A stretch of DNA of 64,000 nt from Paenibacillus assamensis DSM 18201 (lineage in GTDB: Bacteria; Bacillota; Bacilli; Paenibacillales; Paenibacillaceae), in the NCBI RefSeq assembly GCF_000422445.1, contig NZ_KE383839.1, forward strand, positions 4,321 through 68,320. The letters are read 5' to 3'. Shown here in pieces: positions 1 to 9,119 of the stretch (the stretch's first letter is position 1; every line of letters starts with the position of its first letter). Position numbers and translations under genes: made by a program. The notes under the pieces are model-generated. The model did no database searches and was not told the DNA's origin. It was given only the letters and a program-made list of their open reading frames with translations.

Positions 1-1
1 G

Positions 2-1930
2 GCGAAAATCCGGGGTTACCGGATCGAAACGGGCGAGATCGAGTCGCAGCTGCTGCGAGTGGAAGGTTTGCGCGAAGCGGTGGTGCTGGTTCGAAGTGAC
101 GCAGACGGGCAGAAGGCGTTATGCGCGTATTACACGCCGAATACCGGGGCGGATCTGGTGGTGAACGATTTGCGCAGCGCACTCGCGCAGGAGTTGCCGG
201 GCTATATGATCCCATCGTACTTCGTGGGGTTGGAGCGCCTGCCTCTGACGCCGAATGGGAAGATTGACCGGAAGGCGCTGCCCGCGCCGGAAGGAGAAGC
301 AGGAAGCGGAACGGAGTACGTCGCACCGCGCAATGAGCTGGAAACGAAGCTGGTGGTGATTTGGCAGGAGGTACTCGGGCTTGCGAAGGAGATTGGCGTT
401 CACGACAACTTCTTTGACATCGGCGGCCACTCCTTGCGGGCGACGACGCTGGTCAGCAAGGTATTTAAAGAATTAAACGTCAACTTGCCGCTGCGCGACG
501 TATTTCGTCATTCTACGATTGCGGCAATGGCCGAGGCGATCGCCCGCATGGAACGACGGGAGCATGAGGACATTCCTCAAGCGGAGGAGAGAGAGTACTA
601 TCCTCTGTCCTCCGCGCAGAAACGGCTGTTCATTCAGCACACGTTGGATGGGGCAGATCAGCTTTACAACATGCCGGAGCTGGTGCAGGTGGAAGGCAAG
701 TTTGATTTAGACCGGTTAGAAGCCGCCTTGTTGAAATTGATAACACGGCATGAATCGCTGCGCACCGGTTTTGAAATTGTAAAGGGCGAAGTGGTTCAGC
801 GGATTTACTCGCAGGTCGATTTTGCTATGGAGCATTATCGAGCGGATAAAGAGAATGCGGCTCAAATCGAGCAGATCGTCCGCAGTTTCATTCGTCCGTT
901 TGATCTCGTCAAGCCGCCGCTGCTGCGGGCCGGGGTCATCGAGCTGGAGGCGAACCTGTATATCCTCCTTTTCGACATGCACCATATGGTGTCCGATGGT
1001 GTATCGATGGCGATTGTGATCGATGAGTTCACGAGTTTCTACGCGGGGGAAGAACTGCCGCCACTACGCATTCAATACAAGGATTATGCCGTTTGGCAGC
1101 AGTCGAAGGCCTACCAAGAGCGGATCGGGCTGCAGGAAGCGTACTGGCTGCAAACCTTCGAAGGTGAGCTGCCGAAAGCGGACCTGCCGATGGACTACGA
1201 ACGGTCTGCGGATCGCAGCTACGAAGGTGCGCATCTGGAGTTCGACATCGAAGCTTCTCTCTCTGCACGGCTGCGCGAATTGGCGGCCGAGCGTGAAAGC
1301 ACGCTGTTCATGGTGCTTGTTGCGGCTTATACCGTGCTGTTGTCCAAGTATAGCGGTCAGGAGGACTTGGTCATTGGCACCCCGGTGGCGGGAAGAACGA
1401 ACGCCGATTTGGAATCGGTTATCGGGATGTTTGTCAATACGCTGGCGATCCGCAATCGTCCGTCGGGCGACAAAACGTTTTTGTCCTACCTGGAAGAAGT
1501 GAAGGAGACGGCTTTGGGGGCTTTCGAGAATCAGGATTATCCATTGGAGGAACTCGTGGAGCGTTTGAATGTGAAGCGAGAGCCGGGTCGCTTCCCGCTG
1601 TTTGATGCCGTTTTCGACTTGCAAAATATCGAAGAACGAGACGCCGAACTGGAAGGGGTCAGCCTGAACAATTATGAGCTTGACCATTTGGAAGAAGCGA
1701 AGTTCGATCTGACGCTGTTTATGTATGAAAACAATGGTTCTCTGAGCGGGGGCTTCTTCTACGCCACCAAGCTGTTCAAAGAAGCGATGATCCGCAACTT
1801 GACCGAGGATTACCTGCGGGTACTGTCTCAAATTGCGGAAAATCCACAACTCGAGCTAAGACAGATTAAATGTCATAAGCCGGCGGCAGGCGCAAAGAGT
1901 GCCGTCGATACGATCGAATTCGCGTTCTAA
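2..1930 (+). CDS. pmxA: Polymyxin-type NRPS subunit PmxA, 3' end only (A-domain tail, T, terminal C domain)
   Basis: The reading frame is open from base 2, so the gene starts outside the window; about 642 residues are visible. In order: the end of an adenylation domain (KIRGYRIETGEIE, then the NGKIDRKALP lysine motif), a carrier protein with the phosphopantetheine serine in GGHSLRA, and a full condensation domain with HHMVSDG at about residue 327, of the type that joins two L-residues. No A, E or TE domain follows, so the C domain sits at the extreme C-terminus and must act with the next subunit, PmxB. By the known polymyxin layout this is module 9 (Dab) plus the C domain that accepts residue 10. 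The visible A-domain tail is nearly identical in DNA to that of PmxE module 4, which predicts Dab. The core specificity residues are outside the window. Confidence 0.9.
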   Translation, partial: AKIRGYRIETGEIESQLLRVEGLREAVVLVRSDADGQKALCAYYTPNTGADLVVNDLRSALAQELPGYMIPSYFVGLERLPLTPNGKIDRKALPAPEGEAGSGTEYVAPRNELETKLVVIWQEVLGLAKEIGVHDNFFDIGGHSLRATTLVSKVFKELNVNLPLRDVFRHSTIAAMAEAIARMERREHEDIPQAEEREYYPLSSAQKRLFIQHTLDGADQLYNMPELVQVEGKFDLDRLEAALLKLITRHESLRTGFEIVKGEVVQRIYSQVDFAMEHYRADKENAAQIEQIVRSFIRPFDLVKPPLLRAGVIELEANLYILLFDMHHMVSDGVSMAIVIDEFTSFYAGEELPPLRIQYKDYAVWQQSKAYQERIGLQEAYWLQTFEGELPKADLPMDYERSADRSYEGAHLEFDIEASLSARLRELAAERESTLFMVLVAAYTVLLSKYSGQEDLVIGTPVAGRTNADLESVIGMFVNTLAIRNRPSGDKTFLSYLEEVKETALGAFENQDYPLEELVERLNVKREPGRFPLFDAVFDLQNIEERDAELEGVSLNNYELDHLEEAKFDLTLFMYENNGSLSGGFFYATKLFKEAMIRNLTEDYLRVLSQIAENPQLELRQIKCHKPAAGAKSAVDTIEFAF

Positions 1931-1945
1931 TTTTACAAGCGCGAC

Positions 1946-2049
1946 CCGCTGTCTAGCGAAAGCGGTGCGCATTTATTTCAAGGAAGACGGCGAACAACGT
2001 CTAAGCCCTTAGACGCGCAGGCCGAAAGCAAGTTTTTTCGGACCTGCGC
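1946..2049 (+). other. Tandem stem-loops between pmxA and pmxB
   Basis: Three inverted repeats lie in the 157-bp gap. CCGCT (1946-1950) pairs with AGCGG (1961-1965). CGTCTAA (1998-2004) pairs perfectly with TTAGACG (2009-2015) around a GCCC loop. GCGCAGG plus CCGAAA (2015-2027) pairs with TTTTCGG and CCTGCGC (2035-2049), with one bulged A. No T-run follows the last stem, so this is not a classical terminator. It could be an RNA processing or stability element between co-transcribed subunits, or a partial attenuator that sets PmxA:PmxB ratios. The function is inferred only from the structure. Confidence 0.5.
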
Positions 2050-2087
2050 CGGGGCATGCGGTCATTTCATTTTTAGGGGTGATACGA

Positions 2088-5000
2088 ATGAAATCTTTGT
2101 TTGAAAAGGAAGAACGCTACTGGAGCGCCAAGTTTGACGACGATGACAGCTTGAGCTTCCTTCCGTACAGTCAATCCTCCAAATTATCCGCCGACGGGGA
2201 ATCCGCGGCCGAGCCGGGCTTGCTACACCGTACGCTGCCGAGCGAACTCTCGGAGAGAATCATTGGGCTCGCCAACGGTTCGGATTTGGCTTTGTACATG
2301 ATTGTTTTGGCAGGAGTAAAGAGTCTACTGTTCAAATATACCGGGCGGGACCAAGTACTGGTCGGCATGCCTTCTTATAGCGTAGACGCCGACGGGACTC
2401 CGCCACCGCATGACATCTTGGTGATCAAGACGTCTGTTAGCCGCCAAACTACGCTGAAAACGCTGCTCGGGGGCATCAAAGCCTCTATTGGTGAGGCGCT
2501 GGAGCATCAGCACCTGCCTTTTCGGAAAATGGTGGAGCCGCTCCATCTGGACTATACGGGGGACGGACTCCCGGTTGTCAACACCGTCGTATCCTTTGCC
2601 CCGATTCATCCGGGACCGTTGGGTAACCGGGTGGCGGCCGATACGGTTTTTCGCTTCGACCGCCAAAACCACTCCATCGAGCTGGAAATAAGCTTTGATG
2701 GGCAGCGGTATGAGCGTGCATTTGTGGAACAGGCGGCCGACCATCTTGTTCGGCTGCTGTGCGTGCTTTTATTTCAGTCGGATTTGGAGCTCGGACAAGT
2801 TGATGTGCTGTCCCCGGACGAGAGGGAGACGCTGCTGAAGCGATTTAATGACACTGAAACCGAGTTCGAGCGGGGGAAAACGATTTACGGCTTGTTCGAA
2901 GAACAGGCGGAGCTTTACCCGGACAACGTGGCAGTCGTCATGAACGAGCGGCAGTTGACCTACCGTGAGCTTAACGAGCGATCCAACCGCCTTGCGCGGA
3001 CCCTGCGAAAGAGGGGGGGAGCAGCGGATCAACTGGTAGTGATTCTGGCCGAACGCTCGCTCGATATGGTCGTCGGCATTATGGCGGTTCTCAAAGCGGG
3101 CGGAGCCTACGTGCCTGTCGATCCCGACTACCCGGAAGAGCGCATCCGCTTCATGATCGAGGATTCGGGTGCGCAGCTGCTGCTGACTCAAAGGGAACGT
3201 CTACAGCAGGTACCGTTCGAAGGGACCGTGTTGGCGCTGGATGACGAGCAGGTCTACACCGATGATGGCTCGAACTTGGAGCCGGTCAGCGGTCCGAATG
3301 ATCTGGCTTATGTCATCTATACGTCAGGTACGACGGGCAAACCTAAAGGGGTCATGCTGGAACATCGAGGTTTGGTCAGCTTGAAACTGATGTTCGCGGA
3401 CAGACTGGGCATCACGGAGCATGACCGGATCGTTCAATTCGCCAGCCTGTCGTTCGACGCATCCTGCTGGGAAATGTTCAAAGCGCTCTATTTTGGCGCG
3501 GCTTTGTACATCCCGACGGCCGAAACAATTCTCGACAACCGCTTGTTCGAGAGTTATATGAACGAGCATGCGATTACAGCGGCGATTTTGCCTCCGACGT
3601 ACAGTGCTTATTTGAACCCGGACCGCCTCCCCAGCTTAAAGAAGCTAGTAACGGGAGGCTCAGCGGTATCGGCCGAATTCGTGCAGCAGTGGAAATCGAA
3701 GGTGCACTATTTCAATGCTTACGGCCCTACCGAAGCTTCGATTGTTACGACGCTTTGGGATGCGGATGAAGAGCAGCCGGAGCACAGAGTTATTCCGATC
3801 GGGCGCCCGCTGGCCAATCACCGGATTTTTATTTTAGATGCCCACTTGCAGCTTGTGCCTCCGGGAGTGGACGGCGAGTTGTGCGTAGCAGGCGTGGGGC
3901 TTGCGAGAGGTTACTTGAACCATCCGGAGCTGACGGCCGAGAAATTCGTGGAACATCCGTTCGCGCCGGGAGAACGCCTTTACCGGACGGGAGATCTCGC
4001 CCGCTGGCTACCGGACGGAAATGTTGAGTACTTGGGCCGGATCGACCATCAGGTGAAAATCCGTGGAATCCGGATCGAGATAGGCGAGATTGAAGAGCAG
4101 CTTCTGAAGATCGACTCCGTGCAGGAGACGATTGTAATCGCGCGGGACGGCAAAAGCGGGCAAGAATTGTGCGCTTATCTGGTCGCGGTCCACCCGCTTA
4201 CGCTCGGCGAGCTGAGAAGCGCGCTGGCGCAAAAATTGCCGAATTACATGATTCCGGCGCATTTTGTTCAGCTTTCACGGATGCCGCTAACCCCGAACGG
4301 GAAAATCGACCGCAAAGCGCTGCCCGCGCCGGAGGAAGCCGCGGTCGGAGGAGCGGAATATGTCGCGCCAAGAACGCTGCTCGAAATGAAAATCGCCCGC
4401 GTCTGGCGGGATACGCTTGGCGTTCCGCAGGTCGGCGTAAAGGATAACTTTTTTGAGTTGGGTGGCAATTCGTTAAGTCTGATGAAGCTCGTTCAAGCCG
4501 TTTACGATGAAACGGGCATTGAGATACCGCTGAACCGCCAATTTCATCATTTAACCGTTGAAGCTATGGCTTTCGGAGAGGGGAATCTGGGCCTGGATAA
4601 AGGGGGAGACTCGTTCATTAAGCTGAATCAAGCAGGAGATCTGAGTGTGTTCTGCTTCCCTCCGGGCAGCGGCTTCGGCGTCGGTTACCGAGAGCTGGCA
4701 AGCAGGCTGGATGGCCAGTTTGTGCTCTACGGCATTGATTTTATCGACGATGCCACCGATTACGAGGCTATGCTGAACCGTTATGTGGACGAAATTGTCC
4801 GCATTCAGCCGGAAGGACCTTATGTGCTGCTTGGCTACTGCTTCGGAGGCAACTTGACATTCGAGGTAGCCAAAACGATGGAGAAAAGAGGGTATCCCGT
4901 AACGGACGTGCTCATGGTGGACTCGTGGATTAAGGACGCGCTAACGCCTTCTGAAACGACGGAGAAAGAGCTTGAAGAAACGCTTGCCGATTTCGATGAA

Positions 5001-5342
5001 GAAGAGAAGGAATTAATGAGCAACCCACTCGTACGGGAGCGTGTTCATCGTAAGGTCAAAGCTACCTTGGCATACGAAGCGCAGCTTATTAATTCCGGCA
5101 CGACCTCGGCCCGGATTTACGAACTAATTGCGCAGGACAGCGAAGCGTACCGCACGGAGCACCAATTGCCGTCCTGGCGGGGGGCAACGACGCAAGCTTA
5201 CGCCTCTTACCGGCTGGAGGGCGCGCACGAGGAATTGCTGGAACTCGCGCGCGTGGACGAAACGGCCATTGTCATCCGGGACATTTTAGTGCAAGTCAAG
5301 CGGCAGATCGAAGCGGAGGCTGGGGTGCTGCATGGAAGCTGA
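2088..5342 (+). CDS. pmxB: Polymyxin-type terminal NRPS subunit PmxB (half-C, A, T, TE)
   Basis: Activates the last residue, receives the peptide from PmxA and releases it as a macrocycle. ATG 2088 follows AGGGGTG at 2075-2081; an in-frame GTG at 2079 overlaps that site and is less likely. Residues 1-245 match only the C-terminal lobe of a condensation domain and lack HHxxxDG. The A domain (about 265-760) has TSGTTGKPKG and FSFDASCWEMF-type core motifs; aligning its A4-A5 region with GrsA gives the code D-A-W-I-V-G-A-I-V, a hydrophobic type (Leu/Ile/Phe-like) and not the Thr code DFWNIGMVH. The T-domain serine is in GGNSLSL (about 794). The thioesterase (about 860-1084) has GYCFGG with Cys918 as nucleophile, Asp945 and His1047; the spacing is close to SrfTE S80/D107/H207. 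The stop overlaps the pmxC start. Confidence 0.92.
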   Translation: MKSLFEKEERYWSAKFDDDDSLSFLPYSQSSKLSADGESAAEPGLLHRTLPSELSERIIGLANGSDLALYMIVLAGVKSLLFKYTGRDQVLVGMPSYSVDADGTPPPHDILVIKTSVSRQTTLKTLLGGIKASIGEALEHQHLPFRKMVEPLHLDYTGDGLPVVNTVVSFAPIHPGPLGNRVAADTVFRFDRQNHSIELEISFDGQRYERAFVEQAADHLVRLLCVLLFQSDLELGQVDVLSPDERETLLKRFNDTETEFERGKTIYGLFEEQAELYPDNVAVVMNERQLTYRELNERSNRLARTLRKRGGAADQLVVILAERSLDMVVGIMAVLKAGGAYVPVDPDYPEERIRFMIEDSGAQLLLTQRERLQQVPFEGTVLALDDEQVYTDDGSNLEPVSGPNDLAYVIYTSGTTGKPKGVMLEHRGLVSLKLMFADRLGITEHDRIVQFASLSFDASCWEMFKALYFGAALYIPTAETILDNRLFESYMNEHAITAAILPPTYSAYLNPDRLPSLKKLVTGGSAVSAEFVQQWKSKVHYFNAYGPTEASIVTTLWDADEEQPEHRVIPIGRPLANHRIFILDAHLQLVPPGVDGELCVAGVGLARGYLNHPELTAEKFVEHPFAPGERLYRTGDLARWLPDGNVEYLGRIDHQVKIRGIRIEIGEIEEQLLKIDSVQETIVIARDGKSGQELCAYLVAVHPLTLGELRSALAQKLPNYMIPAHFVQLSRMPLTPNGKIDRKALPAPEEAAVGGAEYVAPRTLLEMKIARVWRDTLGVPQVGVKDNFFELGGNSLSLMKLVQAVYDETGIEIPLNRQFHHLTVEAMAFGEGNLGLDKGGDSFIKLNQAGDLSVFCFPPGSGFGVGYRELASRLDGQFVLYGIDFIDDATDYEAMLNRYVDEIVRIQPEGPYVLLGYCFGGNLTFEVAKTMEKRGYPVTDVLMVDSWIKDALTPSETTEKELEETLADFDEEEKELMSNPLVRERVHRKVKATLAYEAQLINSGTTSARIYELIAQDSEAYRTEHQLPSWRGATTQAYASYRLEGAHEELLELARVDETAIVIRDILVQVKRQIEAEAGVLHGS

Positions 5343-7158
5343 CCGGCAGCCGTCTGTTCAAGCGCACGGCACAGCGGTGCCTTCCAAGCGCCAAACCGCT
5401 TACGCGACCTGGAAAGCATTCCGCTGGCTGATGTCCTATGTAAGCCGTCACAAAGGCTGGATGATCGTGGGTACCTTGTCCGCAATTGCTGCAGCCGTTA
5501 TTGAGATATGGACGGGGAGTTTAATCGAGCAGTTGACCACCCAGGCCGAGAAGGGGGCAGGTCCAATCGCTCTCCAGATCGTGTACACGGTCTTTGTGGT
5601 CATCTTGATCGGAGTGCCGGCGAAGTTTTTCATGAGCTTCGGCGTAGAGCGAAGCAGCGCTTCTGCGGTGCAGGATATCCGCAACCATGTCATGCGTCAT
5701 ATCGGCAAACTCCCGGTCTCCTATTTGGAAAAGCAGCACTCTGGTGACATGTTGTCGCGGATCAACAACGACCTGCAGCTTATTCAGCAGTTTATGATTC
5801 GGGACCTCGCCCAGTGGTTTTATCATCCGCTATTATTCATTGGCTGTTTCGCTTATTTAATCTACCTCCAATGGGAGTTGATGCTGTACAGCCTGCTGTT
5901 ATTTCCTGTAGCGCTGCTGGTTTCCCAATGGATTGGCAAGCAGTTGGAACGGTTGACGGAGGAAGCCCAGGCGAACATGGGCCGAATGAACATCAACCTA
6001 CAGGATACGCTTGGCGGTATGCCGATTGTAAAAAGCTATCTGCTATCCGGCATGCTATCTCGCTCCTATCAAGTGCTGCTGCAATTGACAGCTCAAAAAA
6101 AGCTAGCCGTGAAAAAGCGGGAAGCTTGGGTCAACCCGCTGCTGTCCACGCTGATGATCAGCCCGATCATTTTTGCCGTCAGTTACGGAAGTTATTTAAT
6201 CTACAACGGTCAACTAGGCGCGGGGGAACTGGTCGCCTTCCTGTACTTGCTGAATCTGTGTCTGGAGCCGCTGGAGCATATTCCTGAGCTCATCACTCGC
6301 ACGTTCGAAATGGCCGGTGCCCTGAGAAGGGTCTCCGAAATCGTAGAGCAGCCGACCGAAACGGAAAATGGCCGTTCGCTTCCGAAGGCGAGCGCCGCCC
6401 CCATCGAGTTTCAGAACGTAACCTTCGGGTATGAAGAGAGCGCCTCGATCCTGCGTAATGTTAGCTTCACGGTGCCGGAAGGGAAGACGATCGCGCTTGT
6501 CGGGGCGAGCGGCGGAGGGAAGAGTACGGTGTTTAAGCTTGTAATCGGCTTTTATCCGCTTCAGGAGGATCAGGGGGAGATCCGTGTATTCGGCAGCCTG
6601 ATCCACGGCGCCGATCCGGAGCAGCTTCGGTCATATTTTTCAGTGGTAACTCAAGATTCCTATTTGTTTAGTGGCACGATCGCCGAAAATATTGGCTACG
6701 GGCGGGAAGATGCGTCGATGGACGACATTATGGAAGCCGCCAAAGTCGCTCAGGCGCACTCCTTTATTATGCAGCTTCCCGACGGCTACCAGACGTATGT
6801 CGGAGAGCGCGGAGGCTTCTTGTCCGGCGGGCAGCGCCAGCGTATTGCAATGGCCCGGGCTTTTCTGAAGGATGCTCCCGTACTGCTGCTGGACGAACCA
6901 ACGTCGGCTCTTGATCCGGAGTCGGAAAGCGCGGTTCAGGAAGCGCTCAACGTCTTGATGAAGCAGAGAACGACGATGGTTATTGCCCACCGGCTCTCTA
7001 CCGTACAAAACGCCGACGAAATTTGGGTCATGGAACAAGGAAATATCGTGGAAAAAGGCACTCATGAACATTTGTTGGAGATGAAGGGGTTGTATGCCCA
7101 GTCATACTACCAGGAATTTACCGAGTCTGCCGAACGCAGGGAGGTGTCGTACACATGA
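5332..7158 (+). CDS. pmxC: ABC exporter PmxC (fused membrane and ATPase domains)
   Basis: A 608-residue type IV ABC exporter half, with an N-terminal six-helix membrane domain (about 30-330) and a C-terminal nucleotide-binding domain. The Walker A is GASGGGKST, the signature is LSGGQRQRIAMARA, the Walker B is LLLDEPTSALD and the switch histidine is in AHRLST. ATG 5332 lies inside the last codons of pmxB (11-bp overlap), which implies translational coupling. The stop overlaps the pmxD start in ATGA, so the two exporters are probably co-translated and may form a heterodimer. In P. polymyxa the equivalent pair sits between pmxB and pmxE and is assigned to polymyxin export and self-protection; that role is taken from the family and position. 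Confidence 0.9.
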   Translation: MEADRQPSVQAHGTAVPSKRQTAYATWKAFRWLMSYVSRHKGWMIVGTLSAIAAAVIEIWTGSLIEQLTTQAEKGAGPIALQIVYTVFVVILIGVPAKFFMSFGVERSSASAVQDIRNHVMRHIGKLPVSYLEKQHSGDMLSRINNDLQLIQQFMIRDLAQWFYHPLLFIGCFAYLIYLQWELMLYSLLLFPVALLVSQWIGKQLERLTEEAQANMGRMNINLQDTLGGMPIVKSYLLSGMLSRSYQVLLQLTAQKKLAVKKREAWVNPLLSTLMISPIIFAVSYGSYLIYNGQLGAGELVAFLYLLNLCLEPLEHIPELITRTFEMAGALRRVSEIVEQPTETENGRSLPKASAAPIEFQNVTFGYEESASILRNVSFTVPEGKTIALVGASGGGKSTVFKLVIGFYPLQEDQGEIRVFGSLIHGADPEQLRSYFSVVTQDSYLFSGTIAENIGYGREDASMDDIMEAAKVAQAHSFIMQLPDGYQTYVGERGGFLSGGQRQRIAMARAFLKDAPVLLLDEPTSALDPESESAVQEALNVLMKQRTTMVIAHRLSTVQNADEIWVMEQGNIVEKGTHEHLLEMKGLYAQSYYQEFTESAERREVSYT

Positions 7159-8888
7159 AAAAGGGCGGCTGGCTCTCGCAAGTAAAAGAACTCGGCTACT
7201 TGCTGACGTTTATGAACCGCAAGCTCAAAACCCAGTACGCCATTGGCCTTGCCGTGACGGCGCTCACACAGACATTGTTCCTGATCGCCTTCAGTTTGGT
7301 CGTACATAACTTGGTTGATTTCGCCGTGTCCCGAGATACGTCCCTGATGGTGGAAGCCTTTATTATTTTGGGCGTGGCCCTATTCCTGGAAAATGTGATT
7401 TCTCCATGGTTCATTTACTTATACCAACGCAGTGTCGAGATGACTGTGCTGGATATTCGCAAACGTCTTTATGACAAGCTGTGCCGGGTGCGGCCGAGAT
7501 TCCTAGAGCAGACGCACCATGGAGACTTGCTGTCGCGGGTGAACAACGATGTAACGACCGTTGAGTTTACATTCTCGCAGGTTTACTTCGTTTTGCTGCT
7601 TCAAGTTGTCTTTTGCATCGGCTCCATTGTCTCTATGGTGTTGATCGATTGGCGGTTTGCCGGGGTATCCTTCGTCATTCTGCTGCTGTCCTCCGTTGTT
7701 AGCCTGAAATTTGCGAGGGATATTCGCGTTCTGTCCGAACAAGGCTTGCAAACGCTCGGTAAAATGACCGAAAAATTTAAAGATTTTATGGGCGGCATTC
7801 AAATGGTGAAGCTGTTCCGCATCCGCACGATTTACGGCCAGTACGAGGCGTTGAACGAACAAATGACGCAGACGCTTCGGCAAACCGCACAGAAAAACGG
7901 CATGCAGGCTGCGGTGAACCATTTTATCAGCTATGTCACGTTCTGCGGCATCATCGTCATCGGCAGTCTTCTTTATGCTTACGGACTGATGGGAATGGGA
8001 AGCGTTGCTGCCCTGGCGGTTCTGCAAGTAAATCTGACACATGCCTTGTTGAACTTGGGGATGGTTCTGTCCATGACTCAAAATTCGCTCGCGGGCGCTA
8101 CTCGGATTCAAGAGGTACTAAGACAGGAAGAGGAACCGGAGCGTCTGGGATCTCCTTGTAGTGAGCTCGTGTCAGAGGCTGCGGTGGAGTTTCGCGATGT
8201 GGAATTTTCCTATCAGGCGGATAAAAAGGTGCTTATCGACATGTCCATGCAGGTGTTTCCCGGCCAGGTCGCCGCTATCGTGGGGGCCAGCGGCAGCGGC
8301 AAAAGTACGCTGATTAAGCTGCTGCTCGGCTTTTATCCTGTGGACAGCGGAGAAATTCTGCTCCAAGGCAAACCATTCGGCCATTACACGCTGGAAGAAA
8401 TCCGCAGGCAGATTGCATACGTTCCACAGGAGTCGTTCTTATTTACCGGCACGATTGAGGAAAACATCCGCTACGGCAACCCGGATGCAACGGATGAAGA
8501 AGTAATCGAAGCGGCCAAAGCAGCGTACGCTCACCATTTCATTCAGGAACTTCCTGAACAGTATAAAACGCCGGTGGGAGAGAGAGGAGCGTCGTTGTCG
8601 GGTGGACAAAGGCAGCGAATTGCGATCGCCCGGGCGATTCTCAAAAACGCCCCGATTTTGCTGCTGGACGAAGCGACTTCCGCGCTGGATAACGAATCCC
8701 AGCATTGGGTACAGCAGGCTCTGAACGTATTGATGAAGGGGCGCACCACCATTTTGATTGCCCACCGTCTCAGTACCGTGGAACATGCAGATTTAATTAC
8801 CGTCATGAACCAAGGGACGGTCGTTGAGCGGGGCCGCCATCAGGACCTGCTGGCACTCGGGGGTTATTACGCTCGGTTGTACGGCTAG
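7155..8888 (+). CDS. pmxD: ABC exporter PmxD (fused membrane and ATPase domains)
   Basis: A 577-residue half-transporter of the same family as PmxC but clearly diverged. The membrane domain covers about residues 20-310. The ATPase has Walker A GASGSGKST, signature SLSGGQRQRIAIARA, Walker B LLLDEATSALD and AHRLST. The start ATG overlaps the PmxC stop (ATGA at 7155-7158). Both partners keep the catalytic glutamate after Walker B, so there is no sign of a degenerate ATP site as in some heterodimeric exporters. Expected role: export of the lipopeptide across the cytoplasmic membrane together with PmxC. Confidence 0.9.
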   Translation: MKKGGWLSQVKELGYLLTFMNRKLKTQYAIGLAVTALTQTLFLIAFSLVVHNLVDFAVSRDTSLMVEAFIILGVALFLENVISPWFIYLYQRSVEMTVLDIRKRLYDKLCRVRPRFLEQTHHGDLLSRVNNDVTTVEFTFSQVYFVLLLQVVFCIGSIVSMVLIDWRFAGVSFVILLLSSVVSLKFARDIRVLSEQGLQTLGKMTEKFKDFMGGIQMVKLFRIRTIYGQYEALNEQMTQTLRQTAQKNGMQAAVNHFISYVTFCGIIVIGSLLYAYGLMGMGSVAALAVLQVNLTHALLNLGMVLSMTQNSLAGATRIQEVLRQEEEPERLGSPCSELVSEAAVEFRDVEFSYQADKKVLIDMSMQVFPGQVAAIVGASGSGKSTLIKLLLGFYPVDSGEILLQGKPFGHYTLEEIRRQIAYVPQESFLFTGTIEENIRYGNPDATDEEVIEAAKAAYAHHFIQELPEQYKTPVGERGASLSGGQRQRIAIARAILKNAPILLLDEATSALDNESQHWVQQALNVLMKGRTTILIAHRLSTVEHADLITVMNQGTVVERGRHQDLLALGGYYARLYG

Positions 8889-9001
8889 ATGTGCTTTGCG
8901 GCTGGTGGCTTCCAGCTTGCGAAAGCGACAGAGTCTTTTTAGTAATCCAAGGTATGACTTTATAACGGTAGTTACTAGAAAACGCAGACACGAACAAGGG
9001 G

Positions 9002-9048
9002 GAAGAGTCCGCAGGAGCCGTTCCGAGAATCGCCTGCGCGGTTCTTCT
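9002..9048 (+). promoter_or_regulatory. Leader hairpin upstream of pmxE
   Basis: In the 231-bp gap between pmxD and pmxE, CGCAGG (9010-9015) pairs with CCTGCG (9033-9038). The stem extends outward through GAAGA (9002-9006) with TCTTC (9043-9047) after a short internal mismatch. The lower strand ends in TTCTTCTTA rather than a clear T-run. It may be a weak attenuator or a stabilising 5' structure. No convincing -35/-10 pair was found in the gap, so pmxE may be read through from pmxA-D or may use a promoter not recognised here. Confidence 0.35.
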
Positions 9049-9119
9049 TAAGAGTGACTAAGTGACATCTAGGTACAAAGCCAATCTATAAAGAATCTCT
9101 AAAACGGGAGTGTGTCGAT

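Noticed and set aside
9000-9060. T-box riboswitch upstream of pmxE (a hairpin and GCGCGG-like sequence)
   Set aside because: The conserved AGGGTGG-ACCGCG T-box core and a terminator with T-run are absent.
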